Source of the DNA: DATMNI01 sp035570275
Lineage (GTDB): Bacteria; Acidobacteriota; Terriglobia; Bryobacterales; Bryobacteraceae
Length of the DNA: 38,242 nucleotides
Direction of reading: 5' to 3'
NCBI GenBank assembly: GCA_035570275.1
Contig: DATMNI010000462.1
Coordinates: 1-38,242, forward strand
Part shown: positions 8,050-17,255 of the stretch, piece by piece
Layout of the letters: each line of letters begins with the position of its first letter
How positions within the stretch are numbered: the stretch's first letter is position 1
Notes under the pieces: model-generated
What the model was told of the DNA's origin: nothing
What the model saw: only the letters and a program-made list of their open reading frames with translations
Databases searched by the model: none
Program-made: the position numbers and the translations under genes

Positions 8050-8945
8050 ATATGCGGGCAACCGCAAGGATGCGGCGAGTCAGAGCGTTTTTCGGGCTAC
8101 GGCCGTGAACCGCGCCAGCCGCACGCTGGCGGTTCGCGCCGTGGAACGGGCGAGAATCATCGGCGTTGGCGTCGCGTAAGACAGGCAGCAGATTGCCGAA
8201 CCACTGGGGATCGCCCGGCAGACGGTGCGGCGATGGCAGGCAGGGTTATCTGCGGCAAGAGATGGAAAAGGGCTTGCAGGACGCTCCGCGACCGGGACCG
8301 CCGGGCCTCATCCAGCCCGGGAAGATCCGGCAGATCGTCACAAAACACGTCAGGGGAAGCTCCCCCGGCATCTATATGAAGCACGCGGAGCCTGGCACAA
8401 GCCCTGGGAGTGAGCGCCTCCTCGGGTGAGACCATCCGCGGACACACCACTGGAAACCGCATCGGGTGGGGACGTTCCAATTGACCGACGACCCGAGTTT
8501 GCCGAGAAGTTGGAAGATAGCGCCACCAAAAAACGCCGATTACAAGCGTCTGGGAACCACCATCTGTTTGCGGCGATGAATGTGCACAGCCGAGAGGTCG
8601 TGCATAAGTTCCACCGGCGGCACGTCATCAGGAGTGGATTCTTGGGCATGATTGAAGAAAGCACCTCTCGGGACAAGCGGTCCACTCATCATCGACAGCA
8701 ATTCGGCGCGCAAACACGCCAATGTGCGTCAATGGCTGTCCGGGCACCTACACGGTTCCACGTCCACTACACTCCCACCGGCGGCCTCGCGGGTTCAATC
8801 CGGCGGAAGGTTTGTCTGGCGAGCGATCGAAAAGTGTGTCTGAAGCGCCGACCGGCGGCAACGATCGAGGCATGGGAGCAAGACCCTGCCAGTATGGGGA
8901 GCGGCGTCATGAGAGCCACAGGGCGTTTCAGCGGAAAACCCTGGT
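8050..8945 (+). pseudogene. Decayed IS630-type transposase
   Basis: Pieces of an IS630-family transposase can be read in order through all three plus-strand frames. They run from an N-terminal helix-turn-helix part (RTLAVRAVERARII, then QQIAEPLGIARQTVRRWQAG) to LQDAPRPGPPGLIQPGKIRQ. The catalytic part follows: LFAAMNVHSREVVHKFHRRH, then LIIDSNSARKHANVRQWLSG corresponding to the LILDNYATHK motif. The C-terminal end reads FHVHYTPTGG and IEAWEQDPASMG. The first part of the catalytic core, including the usual DEK phrase, is missing, and stops and frameshifts interrupt the rest, so it is inactive. No terminal inverted repeats or target-site duplication could be identified by eye. Confidence 0.7.
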
Positions 8946-9232
8946 GACTGCTTGCGATGGCCCCGGCGAGTTTTGAATTGGCCGATATGACGGGTACCGA
9001 ACCCTTTCAGCGAGCAGGCATGGGACGGCGTCTTCCAAAGCAGGCGATTGCCGGGGCCGCGCTTCGGGCGCCAGGCGTCTCTCCGGAAACGAACCGAAAG
9101 AGGACGGCGGCAATCCGGTTATGTGAATTGATGGGCTGCCGGCACATTCCGCCGAGCGCGTGGTTCCGTCTCATTCCGCGCCGTCGGATGTCCAAATGGA
9201 GCTGGAGATGGCTCACATCAAAGGATGCAGCG

Positions 9233-9994
9233 TTAATAGTGATGGCCGGCGTCAATCAGCCCACGCAGTTCTTCGCCGGAGAGGTGAACGTCGCCGGCCA
9301 GATCCAGCCACAGATGGCCTGAGCCTCCGTCGGCGAATTGCACCGTTTGAATGGTCACGCTGTTGGCGATCTGCGGGGCCAGGGCCGACTTCAAGTTCAG
9401 GGACTTTTGGATGGCGGACTGGATACTGGCGGCGATCTTTTCCCGCAGCGAATCGCCGAAGGAACCGGAACGCAGCACTTCGCCCAGCCCGCCATCGGCG
9501 TCGATTTTCCGAACCTGCGAAGTAAGGGAGACCGCGTTGGCATTCACGGACGGCGTGAGAGTCGCCTCCACAACGCCGTTGCCGCCCACCAATCGTTTCA
9601 CCAGTTCCTTGCCGAAGGCCTTGGCGCAACCCCAACGCTCGTAATGCACGGAGACCACCAGCAGGCTGGACGGCGGCGCCGGGGAGAGAGTGGCGCGTTC
9701 CACTGAGAGGCGCTCGCCGCATCGGTCGGACCGGTTGAGTTGCGCGCCGAGCAGCGGTGTGAGGTGCTCCTGAAAGTCGCTCAAGTCGGCGGTGACGGCC
9801 AGCCGGAAGGCGTTCGCCGGCTCGGCGGAAACCGATCCCCATACCGTGAACGTGACCGGCTGGCCCGCAATTTCAACCGAGGTCTTGACGGGCGGAATCT
9901 TCAGCACCACGTCTCCACGCCGCACCTGTGCAGCAAGGACAACAACCTGTGACGCACAAGCAACGGTGACCAGCAATAGAGACGGCGCGCGCAT
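9233..9994 (-). CDS. Exported protein of unknown function
   Basis: A 253-residue protein that I do not recognise. A signal peptide (about 1-22, ending VVVLAAQ) is followed by a mostly beta-type chain with two cysteines near 92 and 123 that could pair, and a helical stretch around 180-205 (GDSLREKIAASIQSAIQKSL). No membrane segment beyond the signal peptide is seen, so a periplasmic or secreted location is likely. No clear ribosome binding site precedes the ATG at 9994. The gene is divergent from the Oar-like receptor starting at 10109, and the 114-base gap must hold both promoters. Confidence 0.65.
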   Translation of the reverse strand: MRAPSLLLVTVACASQVVVLAAQVRRGDVVLKIPPVKTSVEIAGQPVTFTVWGSVSAEPANAFRLAVTADLSDFQEHLTPLLGAQLNRSDRCGERLSVERATLSPAPPSSLLVVSVHYERWGCAKAFGKELVKRLVGGNGVVEATLTPSVNANAVSLTSQVRKIDADGGLGEVLRSGSFGDSLREKIAASIQSAIQKSLNLKSALAPQIANSVTIQTVQFADGGSGHLWLDLAGDVHLSGEELRGLIDAGHHY

Positions 9995-10108
9995 GGAAAT
10001 GTAGTGGACGCGGGCGATCGGCGCTCAGTTTCGGGGCCGCGGAGCGTAACCGGACGAGCGTGGAATCCATCCAACCGACCATACGGTCTTGTTGGAGGTT
10101 TAGTCAAA

Positions 10109-13100
10109 ATGAAGAAAGTTCTAGTTGTGTCACTGCTCGGACTTGTGTCGTCAGTGGCCGCCCGGTCGCAAGCTTCGGCGGGATTCGGAGCCGTGTCCGG
10201 AGTCGTCATCCAGGCGGGTATGGACACCATGCCCGAAGCCGAAGTGGTGCTTTCCAACGCCGCCTTAGGCACGCGGTACACGATGATCAGCACCGATGAT
10301 GGCGTCTTCAATTCACCGACGGTGGTTCCATCGACCGGGTACGTACTGGACGTGAGTAAAAAGGGCTACCGGAGCTGGCAGTCCGGCACTTTCACGGTTT
10401 CCGCCGGGCAGACGGCTGAGTTTAAGGTTGCGCTGGAGGCTGCGGGCACCACCAACGAAATGGAGGCGGGCATGTTGCCGGTGGACGCGAATCCGGCTGG
10501 CACGTCCGACGTGGTGACGCCGGAAGAACTGGAGCGGCTTCCCGCCAGCGGACGGCGGCTGGACGGTTTGGTTCCGCTGGCTCCGGCCGTGACCACGGCT
10601 CTGACCCAGCCCGGAGTCATGGTTACGCGAGGCCTGCCGTTTTCCAACATCGCGTTGACCGACGGCGTGGATACCACCAACAACTATTTCCTGGAAAAAC
10701 CGGGGCTTGCGGGGCAGGTCCCGCAGGACGCCGTGGAAACCTTTCAAGTTTTGTCCGACAATTTCTCCCTGGAATACGGACGCGCCATGGGGGGCATTGT
10801 GAACACCGCGACGCGCAGCGGAGGCACCGGCTACCACGGTTCGGCTTACGAATATTTCCGCAGCCGCGGCCTGGAATCGAAGGACCCGTATGCCGCCGGG
10901 TACGACACCCGCCAGTTACAGCACCAGGCGGGCGCTAATGTGGGCGGGCCTATCTACGGCGACCAGTTATTCTTCTTCGCCAATCTGGAAGCGCTGTACC
11001 GGAACGAGCAGGGTTTGAACCGTATTACCAGTCCGCTGATCGCCGACCCCACGGGCCGTTTCGTGCTGGCTTCGAATTGCACCGCCACGGCGGCACAGTG
11101 CGCGGCCGCCACCAGGTTCCTGCAGTCCCAGATGAACGTGCTGGAGCCGGAGTCCGCGCATTCGCTCAACGGCTTCGCCAAGATCGACTACCGGCGCAGC
11201 GACCGCAACAGTTTCAGTTTCGACGCCAGCGCCGCGCACTGGCGCGCCCCCAGCCTGGCGCAGAGCGGGGATGTGGCGCCCAACGGCGGCCTGATCGGCG
11301 ATCCCACACAGCGCGAGGAATCGCGCTTCGCCAAAATCGGCTGGATCGGCACCGTCAGCGCGGAGACACTCAATGACCTGCGTATCGGGGTCTTCGAGGA
11401 TAAGATCTCCGAGTATCCATCGGGGACGAAATTTTCCACGGGGCTGCTGGGGATTGACATCGCGGGAACCAACGTGGGCGCGACCCTGCCTTACACTACT
11501 GTGGTCCCCAGCGAGCGCCGCTACCAAATGGTGGAGAACCTGCACTTCACTTCCAACTCGCACCTGTTCCAGGTGGGCGCCGATTTGTCGAAGACGCAGG
11601 ATTATGTCGCCTCACTGTTCAACCCGGCCGGCGCTTACACGTATAATTCGCTGACGGCGTTTGCGCAGGACTTCAGCGGCGGCGGCAGGAACTATACCTC
11701 CTTCAACCAGACGTTTGGCAATCCCGTGCGCACCCTGGGCCTTAAGGAAGCCTACTTCTATGGCGGGGACACCTGGAAGGCATCGCAGCGTTTCACCGCG
11801 GAATTCGGCTTCGGCTACCAGAGATATTTCCTGCCGCAGCCAACTGCGGTCAGCACATCCTATTTCCAAACGGCCTCCATTTCTTCGCCGTGGCTGGATT
11901 TCACTCCGCGCGCGGCCCTGGCCTATATGGTGAATGAGCGGACCGTGGTGCGTGTGGGCTACGGCTTCTACTACGCTCCGTTCCCGGGCCAGTTGCTGGA
12001 TACGCTGTTTCTCGGCAATGGCGTTTACCAGACGAATATCTCCGTGAACCCGAACCAGTCCGGCGCACCGGCGTTTCCGGCGGTGGTTCCATTGGTCACC
12101 AAGATTCCAACAGGCACCGGGAATGTTGTGTACGCGACATCCAGTCTGCGAAACCCGCACGCGCAGCAGGGCAATCTCGCCATCGAAAGACGCGTGGGGA
12201 AAGACGCGACCTTGACCATCGGTTACATCAACAGCCGCGGATACAGGCTGTGGACAGCGCAGGACGTGAACCTCACGACGCCCACCAAGACCGAGACCTA
12301 CACCATCGACAATAGCGCCGGCCAGGCGGTTGGCACCTTCCCGACATCGTATTGGACGGCGAGGGACAATGCCAACAACGCGCATGTCTACCAGGTGGAT
12401 AACGGCGGATCGTCCTGGTACAACGCTTTGACCATGCAGTGGCGCATGCGGATACAGCACGGATTTAACCTGTGGGCGTCGTACACCTGGTCGCACTCCA
12501 CGGACAACCTTGGTGTCAACTCGGCGCAGGGCTTCGCGCTTCCCAGCCATTCGGGCACCGATTACAACGCGGACAAAGGCCCGTCGGCGTTTGACCAGCG
12601 CCAGCGGGCGGTGGTGCGCTGGACGTGGGACCCGGCGTTGCCCAAGGGCAGCGGGGCGACCGCGCGTTATCTACTGAATGGCTGGACGTTCTCCGGCCTT
12701 TTGACGCTGGCTTCCGGGCAGCCGGTGACGCCGCTGGTTATGGTGCAAGGCCAGCAGTTCTCCGGCGCCACGATGGATTACACCACTTCGCTGAACGGCG
12801 CCGGATTGTGGAACCGCGTGCCATTCGAATCCGTGGGGAGCCTGCATACCGCGCCGGTCTACAACGTGGATGCGCGGCTGGCGCGGTCGCTGCCGCTTAC
12901 CGAGCGGATCAAGGGGACCGTGGCGCTGGAGGTCTTCAACCTGATGAACCGGCAAGCCGCCACGGCCATCAACGCCATCGCGTTTGTTGCAGCGGCGCCG
13001 CTGGCAGCCGGTCTAGTGAACGGCCCGACGGCCGGCGTCATCAAGCCGGTGGCGACCGCCGGCCAGGGCATCGCCTCGCAGAGCTTTCCGGACGGCACCA

Positions 13101-13141
13101 ACGCGCGCCGCTGCCAACTGGCGTTGAAGTTTACGTTTTGA
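10109..13141 (+). CDS. Oar-like TonB-dependent receptor with carboxypeptidase-regulatory-like domain
   Basis: A 1010-residue outer-membrane receptor. A signal peptide (about 1-22) is followed by a carboxypeptidase-regulatory-like beta-sandwich (about 25-105). A plug domain comes next (about 125-240, with VVTPEELERLPASGRRLDGL and later FSLEYGRAMGGIVNTATRSG), then a large beta-barrel ending LALKFTF with a terminal phenylalanine. The ATG at 10109 is chosen over the in-frame start at 10004 because GGAGGT lies nine bases upstream and the signal peptide starts there. The family imports or displays large substrates using TonB energy; the substrate is not evident. It stands alone, with no SusD-like partner and no TonB/ExbBD genes nearby. 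Confidence 0.9.
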   Translation: MKKVLVVSLLGLVSSVAARSQASAGFGAVSGVVIQAGMDTMPEAEVVLSNAALGTRYTMISTDDGVFNSPTVVPSTGYVLDVSKKGYRSWQSGTFTVSAGQTAEFKVALEAAGTTNEMEAGMLPVDANPAGTSDVVTPEELERLPASGRRLDGLVPLAPAVTTALTQPGVMVTRGLPFSNIALTDGVDTTNNYFLEKPGLAGQVPQDAVETFQVLSDNFSLEYGRAMGGIVNTATRSGGTGYHGSAYEYFRSRGLESKDPYAAGYDTRQLQHQAGANVGGPIYGDQLFFFANLEALYRNEQGLNRITSPLIADPTGRFVLASNCTATAAQCAAATRFLQSQMNVLEPESAHSLNGFAKIDYRRSDRNSFSFDASAAHWRAPSLAQSGDVAPNGGLIGDPTQREESRFAKIGWIGTVSAETLNDLRIGVFEDKISEYPSGTKFSTGLLGIDIAGTNVGATLPYTTVVPSERRYQMVENLHFTSNSHLFQVGADLSKTQDYVASLFNPAGAYTYNSLTAFAQDFSGGGRNYTSFNQTFGNPVRTLGLKEAYFYGGDTWKASQRFTAEFGFGYQRYFLPQPTAVSTSYFQTASISSPWLDFTPRAALAYMVNERTVVRVGYGFYYAPFPGQLLDTLFLGNGVYQTNISVNPNQSGAPAFPAVVPLVTKIPTGTGNVVYATSSLRNPHAQQGNLAIERRVGKDATLTIGYINSRGYRLWTAQDVNLTTPTKTETYTIDNSAGQAVGTFPTSYWTARDNANNAHVYQVDNGGSSWYNALTMQWRMRIQHGFNLWASYTWSHSTDNLGVNSAQGFALPSHSGTDYNADKGPSAFDQRQRAVVRWTWDPALPKGSGATARYLLNGWTFSGLLTLASGQPVTPLVMVQGQQFSGATMDYTTSLNGAGLWNRVPFESVGSLHTAPVYNVDARLARSLPLTERIKGTVALEVFNLMNRQAATAINAIAFVAAAPLAAGLVNGPTAGVIKPVATAGQGIASQSFPDGTNARRCQLALKFTF

Positions 13142-13145
13142 AACT

Positions 13146-13165
13146 GGGGGCCGGGGGCCGGGGGC
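13146..13165 (+). repeat. Heptamer repeat GGGGGCC, nearly three copies
   Basis: Two copies of GGGGGCC and a partial third follow each other directly after the receptor stop codon. It resembles the longer heptamer array at 17256-17325 in period, though not in exact sequence. Confidence 0.6.
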
Positions 13166-13172
13166 GGGACTT

Positions 13173-13814
13173 TCAGAGCTCGAGCGCAGACCTGTGTATT
13201 TCAGGTCTGTATCCCTGGCGAATGCACCGAACGATTGGTTCCGGGGTCAGGACTGTAACAGTCAAACCATTTGGCTGCTGCTCCTTTTTCAGGTAGCCCT
13301 CGGGCGACCACAGCAGTAGCGCCTCGTCCCACACCAGATAACTGGAGCCGTCGATCTGTACGAACGAACCATCGGGCAGCGCGTTCCAGGCCGCCTGGTG
13401 GGTGACCTTCGCCCCCCGGCTGTCGATTCGCGCAGGGTGCAGTTCCGCATCGATCTCATCCGCGAGGAGCCGGCTCCCTGTATCCGGCTCACCCGGGCGC
13501 TGCCGTGCGTTCCGGAAGGCGTCCCGAAACGTGTTGAACCGTGGGCGCCGGCACTCGGCACAAGGTCTGTGCCCGGCGGCCAGCGACACGGCTTCGTCCA
13601 GAAAGAAAAGCTCGGTGTAAAGGCCCGGGGCCATCATTGAACGCCGCCGCCCCTTGAATTCCAAGAGGCAGGTAATCCAACGCCGGCTGCTGAACTGGCG
13701 GACGATCTCGCGTTGATCGTTGTGCAGCGCCCCACCCCGGTTGCCCATAAACGCTCCACGAGCGGGCGAGCTAAAAATCGCCCCGCAGGGGTCCACACGG
13801 TTCTGTAAGGGCAT
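13173..13814 (-). CDS. Conserved protein with an Ada-like zinc-site half (GHRPCAECRR)
   Basis: A 213-residue soluble protein with no signal peptide. I recognise it as a conserved family of unknown function, by the N-terminal phrases NRVDPCGAIFSSPARGAFMG and RRWITCLLEFKGRRR. ELFFLDEAVSLAAGHRPCAEC (split here as ELFFLDEAVSLAAG, then HRPCAECRR at 82-90) strongly resembles the second half of the Ada zinc-binding domain, which reads GFRPCKRCRP. The first Ada cysteine pair is not present; only Cys49 lies in that region. The C-terminal part (about 130-185) has DGSFVQIDGSSYLVWDEALL, a likely small beta domain. It is convergent with the receptor upstream. The function is unknown, and a zinc-bound fold is an inference from the motif. 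Confidence 0.75.
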   Translation of the reverse strand: MPLQNRVDPCGAIFSSPARGAFMGNRGGALHNDQREIVRQFSSRRWITCLLEFKGRRRSMMAPGLYTELFFLDEAVSLAAGHRPCAECRRPRFNTFRDAFRNARQRPGEPDTGSRLLADEIDAELHPARIDSRGAKVTHQAAWNALPDGSFVQIDGSSYLVWDEALLLWSPEGYLKKEQQPNGLTVTVLTPEPIVRCIRQGYRPEIHRSALEL

Positions 13815-13987
13815 TTTGGATTCCGAAACTCATATGATCGCACGGTTGCGACAGCGGTTTGGAGCGCCTTTCGATGCCGGCGTGGCAGCCCGCAGGCCCT
13901 CGCGATCCACCATAACCTTTTACCGCCCGGCAGCGAACCAACTTCCGACAACCAATGATTGATTCAGCGAGTCACCGTTTCTTTGCG

Positions 13988-14007
13988 AGGTCACTAAACC
14001 GTGACCT
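13988..14007 (+). promoter_or_regulatory. Inverted repeat AGGTCAC-N6-GTGACCT upstream of the beta-propeller gene
   Basis: AGGTCAC (13988-13994) and GTGACCT (14001-14007) are perfect inverted halves around TAAACC, 43 bases before the ATG at 14050. The symmetry and position suit an operator for a dimeric regulator, or a leader hairpin. Confidence 0.4.
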
Positions 14008-14049
14008 CCGGGAGTGTGACATGGAACACATAACTTTGAGGAGAATACG

Positions 14050-15060
14050 ATGAAGCTTCGCAGTTTTTTCAGCATACTGGTCCCGCTCATTGGGGCCGCT
14101 ACTGCCCTCCACGCCGATAACGATCAGAACGTTCTGGTAGTTACGGCCTCAAACGCCGCCACGAACCAGCTCCTGGTTTACACGTCCGGCGGCAAACTGA
14201 TCCAGACGATTCCTACCCAAGGTCAGGGTGGCGCCAGCGGCAATGCCGGCGGCATCGCAACGCAAGGCAGCCTGCTCGCTGTGGTGAATTTTGGCTCGCA
14301 GTCCGTCTCTATGTTTGAACGCGGCGACGGCGGCTTTGCGATGAAGCAGTTGGTGCCCACGGCCTCCAGCCCGGTCAGCGTAGCCTTCGCCGCCGGCCAT
14401 CTTTACATCCTCGGCACTACCAAGGTTGAGTCTCACCGGATGTATGGCTCCAACGTAAATTCCAATCCCGATGGAGTGGTGACGCTGCTCAAGGCCGATG
14501 GGTCCTCCGCCCAGGTGGGTGTGGTGCCGAACCAGCTAATCATCACGGAAAAAAGCAACACGATTGAGACGGTTAACTTGCTTCCCGATGGATCTGTGAG
14601 TGGGGTTCCCACACTGGCACAGAACATTCCGGCCAACGTCAATGCACCGTTCGGATTGGTTACGCGCGGCAACAATGCCTACGTCACCATCGCCCATGCC
14701 GATGAGATCAGCCTGGTCCGCGATGGGAAGGTTCTGACCGTCACCGGCTCCGGCACACAGCATGCGCCTTGCTGGCTGACACTGGTGGGACCGTTTCTGT
14801 TCTCGAGTAATTCGCCCAGCATGACCATTTCCCGGTATGCCGTCTACGGGCAGAAGATCGTGCAGGACGCAGCCATTGCCGCGCCATTGAATGGTAGTCC
14901 GAGCGATATCGCCTCGGCAGCGGGATTGGTGGCGGTGATTGACGGCGGCGGCCATCTATCGATATTCAGCGTTGACGAGGATGGCGTCCTGACCCTGCAA
15001 GCGGCGGCCACCATCAGCAGTGCGGCCAACGGCGTTGCAGTAGTCCAGCGCGAGGACTGA
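14050..15060 (+). CDS. Exported beta-propeller protein (lactonase/YncE-like)
   Basis: A 336-residue protein with a signal peptide (about 1-22, ending ALHAD) and a series of repeated blades. Each blade has a hydrophobic strand with the pattern of lactonase or YncE-like propellers: NQLLVYTSGGKLIQ, GSLLAVVNFGSQSVSMFERG, GHLYILGTT, NAYVTIAHADEISLV, GHLSIFSVDEDGVL. GAGGAG lies nine bases before the ATG. Related proteins either hydrolyse lactones or serve as binding scaffolds; no catalytic residues can be assigned here, so the activity is open. The gene ends 179 bases before the convergent acyl-CoA synthetase gene. Confidence 0.8.
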   Translation: MKLRSFFSILVPLIGAATALHADNDQNVLVVTASNAATNQLLVYTSGGKLIQTIPTQGQGGASGNAGGIATQGSLLAVVNFGSQSVSMFERGDGGFAMKQLVPTASSPVSVAFAAGHLYILGTTKVESHRMYGSNVNSNPDGVVTLLKADGSSAQVGVVPNQLIITEKSNTIETVNLLPDGSVSGVPTLAQNIPANVNAPFGLVTRGNNAYVTIAHADEISLVRDGKVLTVTGSGTQHAPCWLTLVGPFLFSSNSPSMTISRYAVYGQKIVQDAAIAAPLNGSPSDIASAAGLVAVIDGGGHLSIFSVDEDGVLTLQAAATISSAANGVAVVQRED

Positions 15061-15239
15061 GCGGAGTGCCAATCCGATCTGCTCCGTGATTGCCAGCACC
15101 CGCGCTGAGTTTTGGACGGTTGCTGCTGCGGGCCGCTCCAGCGGCTGGGATGCGCGGGCGGTTGCGAGCGCGGTGCGGATGGCTTCGACGGCGGCGGTGC
15201 AGCGGCGGGGTGGGCTCGGGGCGGATTAACTCGCCGCCG

Positions 15240-16898
15240 TTATGCCGTCTCGCGCTGCGCAATCCGCTCCAGCCCGCGCTCGCGGATTTCCTGTTCGCGC
15301 ATCAGATATTTCTGCACCTTCTTGGTTACGGTCTGCGGAAACCCATCCACGAATCGAATATGCTGGGGGATCTTGAAGTAGGCGATCTTGCCGCGGCAAA
15401 AGGAGCGAATCTCAGCTTCGGTGGCCTGCTCGCCGTGTTTCAATTGCACCCATGCCGCCACGGTTTCGCCCAGCTTGGCATCGGGCAGGCCGATCACATA
15501 GACATCGGCGATCTGCGGATGCGTGTGCAGGAAGTCCTCGACTTCGCGCGGATAGATGTTTTCGCCGCCGCGGATGATGGTGTCTTTGGCGCGGCCCTTG
15601 AAACTGAAGTAGCCGTTGGGATGCATGGCGGCCAGGTCGCCGGTGTGCAGCCAGCCTTCGGCATCGATGGGCGTGTCGCAAGTGACGGGCGTGTCGCCGG
15701 TGCCGGGTGTGTCCGTGGCCGCGAAGTCTTCGTCGTAGCCCTGCATCACCAGGTAGCCGCGGGTACACAACTCGCCGGTCTCGCCCACCGGCACGGGCTG
15801 GCACGTCTCGGGATTCACGATCCGCACCTCGGTGTTGGCCAGCGCGGCGCCTACGGTGGTGACGCGCAGTTCCATGGGGTCGTCCACGCGCGACATGGTA
15901 ATCACGGGCGACGACTCGGTCTGGCCATAGGCGATGGTCATTTCGGGGCAGTGCATACGGTCGGCCACCCGCCGCATAATTTCGATGGGGCAGGGCGCGC
16001 CCGCCATCACGCCCGTGCGCAGACAGGTGAGATCGAACCGGCTAAGCTCCGGGTGCTCCAGTTCCGCGATGAACATGGTGGGGACGCCGTAGATGGCGGT
16101 GGCGCGCTCACGGTGAACGGCTTCGAGCGTGGCCAGAGCGTCGAACTGCGCCGAAGGCAGAATGAGCGCCGCGCCGGTCACTACCGACACCATGCACCCG
16201 ATGACGCAGCCGAAGCAGTGGTATAGCGGCACGGGCGAGCAGATGCGGTCCCGCTCGGTAGCTTCGAGCGCCAGCGAGATCGCCATCCCGTTGTTGACCA
16301 GGTTGCGGTGCGTCAGCAGAACGCCTTTGGGCGAGCCGGTGGTGCCGGAAGTGTACTGGATGTTGGCGACATCGCCAGGGACTGCGGCGTTTGCGGCGAA
16401 ATCGGCGCCGACGGCCAGCATGGCGTCCCACGAGGGGTCGCCCAGCCAGACCACGTGTTGCAGCGGGAGCGACTGGCCGCTGCGCGATTCATCGAGAATA
16501 TCGCGGTAATTGGCCCGGGCGTCGTGTTCGCGCAGAAACAGAGCGCGGATGCGAGACTTCTGGAGCACGTAGCGCAACTCGTGCGAGCGGTACGCCGGAT
16601 TGACGTTGACCAGGACCACGCCGGCGCGGGCGGCGCCATATTGCAGCAGCACCCACTCCAGGCAGTTGGTGGCCCAGATGCCGGCCCGGTCGCCGGGGCA
16701 CAGGCCCAGGCCGGCCAGTCCGCGCGCGGTGCGGGTGGCCTCACCGTCGAGTGCAGCCCAGGTGAGACGGACCGATTGATGACAGACGACCAGGGCTTCG
16801 CGATCCGGGAACCGGGCTGCGGCCGAAGCCAAGGCTTGGGCAATGGTGAGATCCAGCAGCGGGACCTCAGGGCCGCGCGTGTAACTCAGAGGGGGCAC
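15240..16898 (-). CDS. Acyl-CoA synthetase (AMP-forming)
   Basis: A 552-residue member of the ANL superfamily. It activates a carboxylic acid, probably a medium- or long-chain fatty acid, to acyl-AMP and then to acyl-CoA. All core motifs are seen: YTSGTTGSPKG at 182-192 (phosphate binding), YGQTE at 324-328, GWLHTGDLA at 415-423, the hinge GRAKDTIIRGGENIYPREVE at 435-454, and near the end TVTKKVQKY with the catalytic lysine. No signal peptide is present, so it is cytoplasmic. Just before GWLHTGD a low-complexity stretch with repeated DTP units (about 396-410) lengthens the usual loop. It stands alone between convergent and same-strand genes, and no other beta-oxidation gene is in the window. 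Confidence 0.92.
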   Translation of the reverse strand: MPPLSYTRGPEVPLLDLTIAQALASAAARFPDREALVVCHQSVRLTWAALDGEATRTARGLAGLGLCPGDRAGIWATNCLEWVLLQYGAARAGVVLVNVNPAYRSHELRYVLQKSRIRALFLREHDARANYRDILDESRSGQSLPLQHVVWLGDPSWDAMLAVGADFAANAAVPGDVANIQYTSGTTGSPKGVLLTHRNLVNNGMAISLALEATERDRICSPVPLYHCFGCVIGCMVSVVTGAALILPSAQFDALATLEAVHRERATAIYGVPTMFIAELEHPELSRFDLTCLRTGVMAGAPCPIEIMRRVADRMHCPEMTIAYGQTESSPVITMSRVDDPMELRVTTVGAALANTEVRIVNPETCQPVPVGETGELCTRGYLVMQGYDEDFAATDTPGTGDTPVTCDTPIDAEGWLHTGDLAAMHPNGYFSFKGRAKDTIIRGGENIYPREVEDFLHTHPQIADVYVIGLPDAKLGETVAAWVQLKHGEQATEAEIRSFCRGKIAYFKIPQHIRFVDGFPQTVTKKVQKYLMREQEIRERGLERIAQRETA

Positions 16899-16953
16899 CC
16901 GAACAGTCTACTGCTCGCCAGATACCGGCGGCAAGTACGTACGGCAAGTACGG

Positions 16954-17208
16954 CTACGCCGTGCGCGCGGCCTTTTCCCGGGCCTTTTTCAGCTTCCTGG
17001 GCAAACGGGATTTGTTCTTAGGGGCGAATCTCCCCCAGTTCTTGGGTTTCTTCGGTTTGGGGACGACCGCCGCCGCAACCACCGGCGTCGCCTCTTCAAC
17101 CGGCTTTGGCTCTTTAGCCGGCTTGGGCTCTTTAACCTTCTTCGGCTCTTTAACCGCCTTTGCCTCTTTAGCCGGCTTCGCCTCTGCTTTTTCTTTCTTT
17201 TCTGCCAT
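16954..17208 (-). CDS. Small Lys/Ala/Pro-rich basic protein with KEPK repeats
   Basis: An 84-residue protein with a strongly biased composition. Residues 2-40 are repeats built on KEPKPAK and KEAK; a short VVAAAVV stretch follows; and the C-terminal 35 residues are very basic (KPKKPKNWGRFAPKNKSRLP, then KLKKAREKAART). This resembles histone H1-like or ribosome/nucleic-acid-associated tails, and binding of DNA or RNA is a reasonable guess only. No clear ribosome binding site is seen before the ATG. The kept reading frame and consistent lysine bias argue that it is a real gene. It lies 55 bases downstream of the acyl-CoA synthetase start, read on the same strand. Confidence 0.6.
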   Translation of the reverse strand: MAEKKEKAEAKPAKEAKAVKEPKKVKEPKPAKEPKPVEEATPVVAAAVVPKPKKPKNWGRFAPKNKSRLPRKLKKAREKAARTA

Positions 17209-17255
17209 AATATGCTGCCGTGTTCAGTATAGCGTTACGAAGCCGGTCGATGCCG

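Noticed and set aside
11612..12550. Minus-strand reading frame of 312 codons inside the second receptor
   Set aside because: Antisense to a well-supported receptor barrel, with no recognisable domain.
15061..15239. Open minus-strand frame in the gap after the beta-propeller gene, with a helix-like run of Ala and Leu
   Set aside because: No start codon with a binding site, overlap with the convergent gene's end, and no family likeness; probably chance in GC-rich DNA.
15090..16226. Long plus-strand reading frame of 378 codons
   Set aside because: It lies opposite the acyl-CoA synthetase gene, has a composition typical of antisense frames in GC-rich DNA, and resembles no family.
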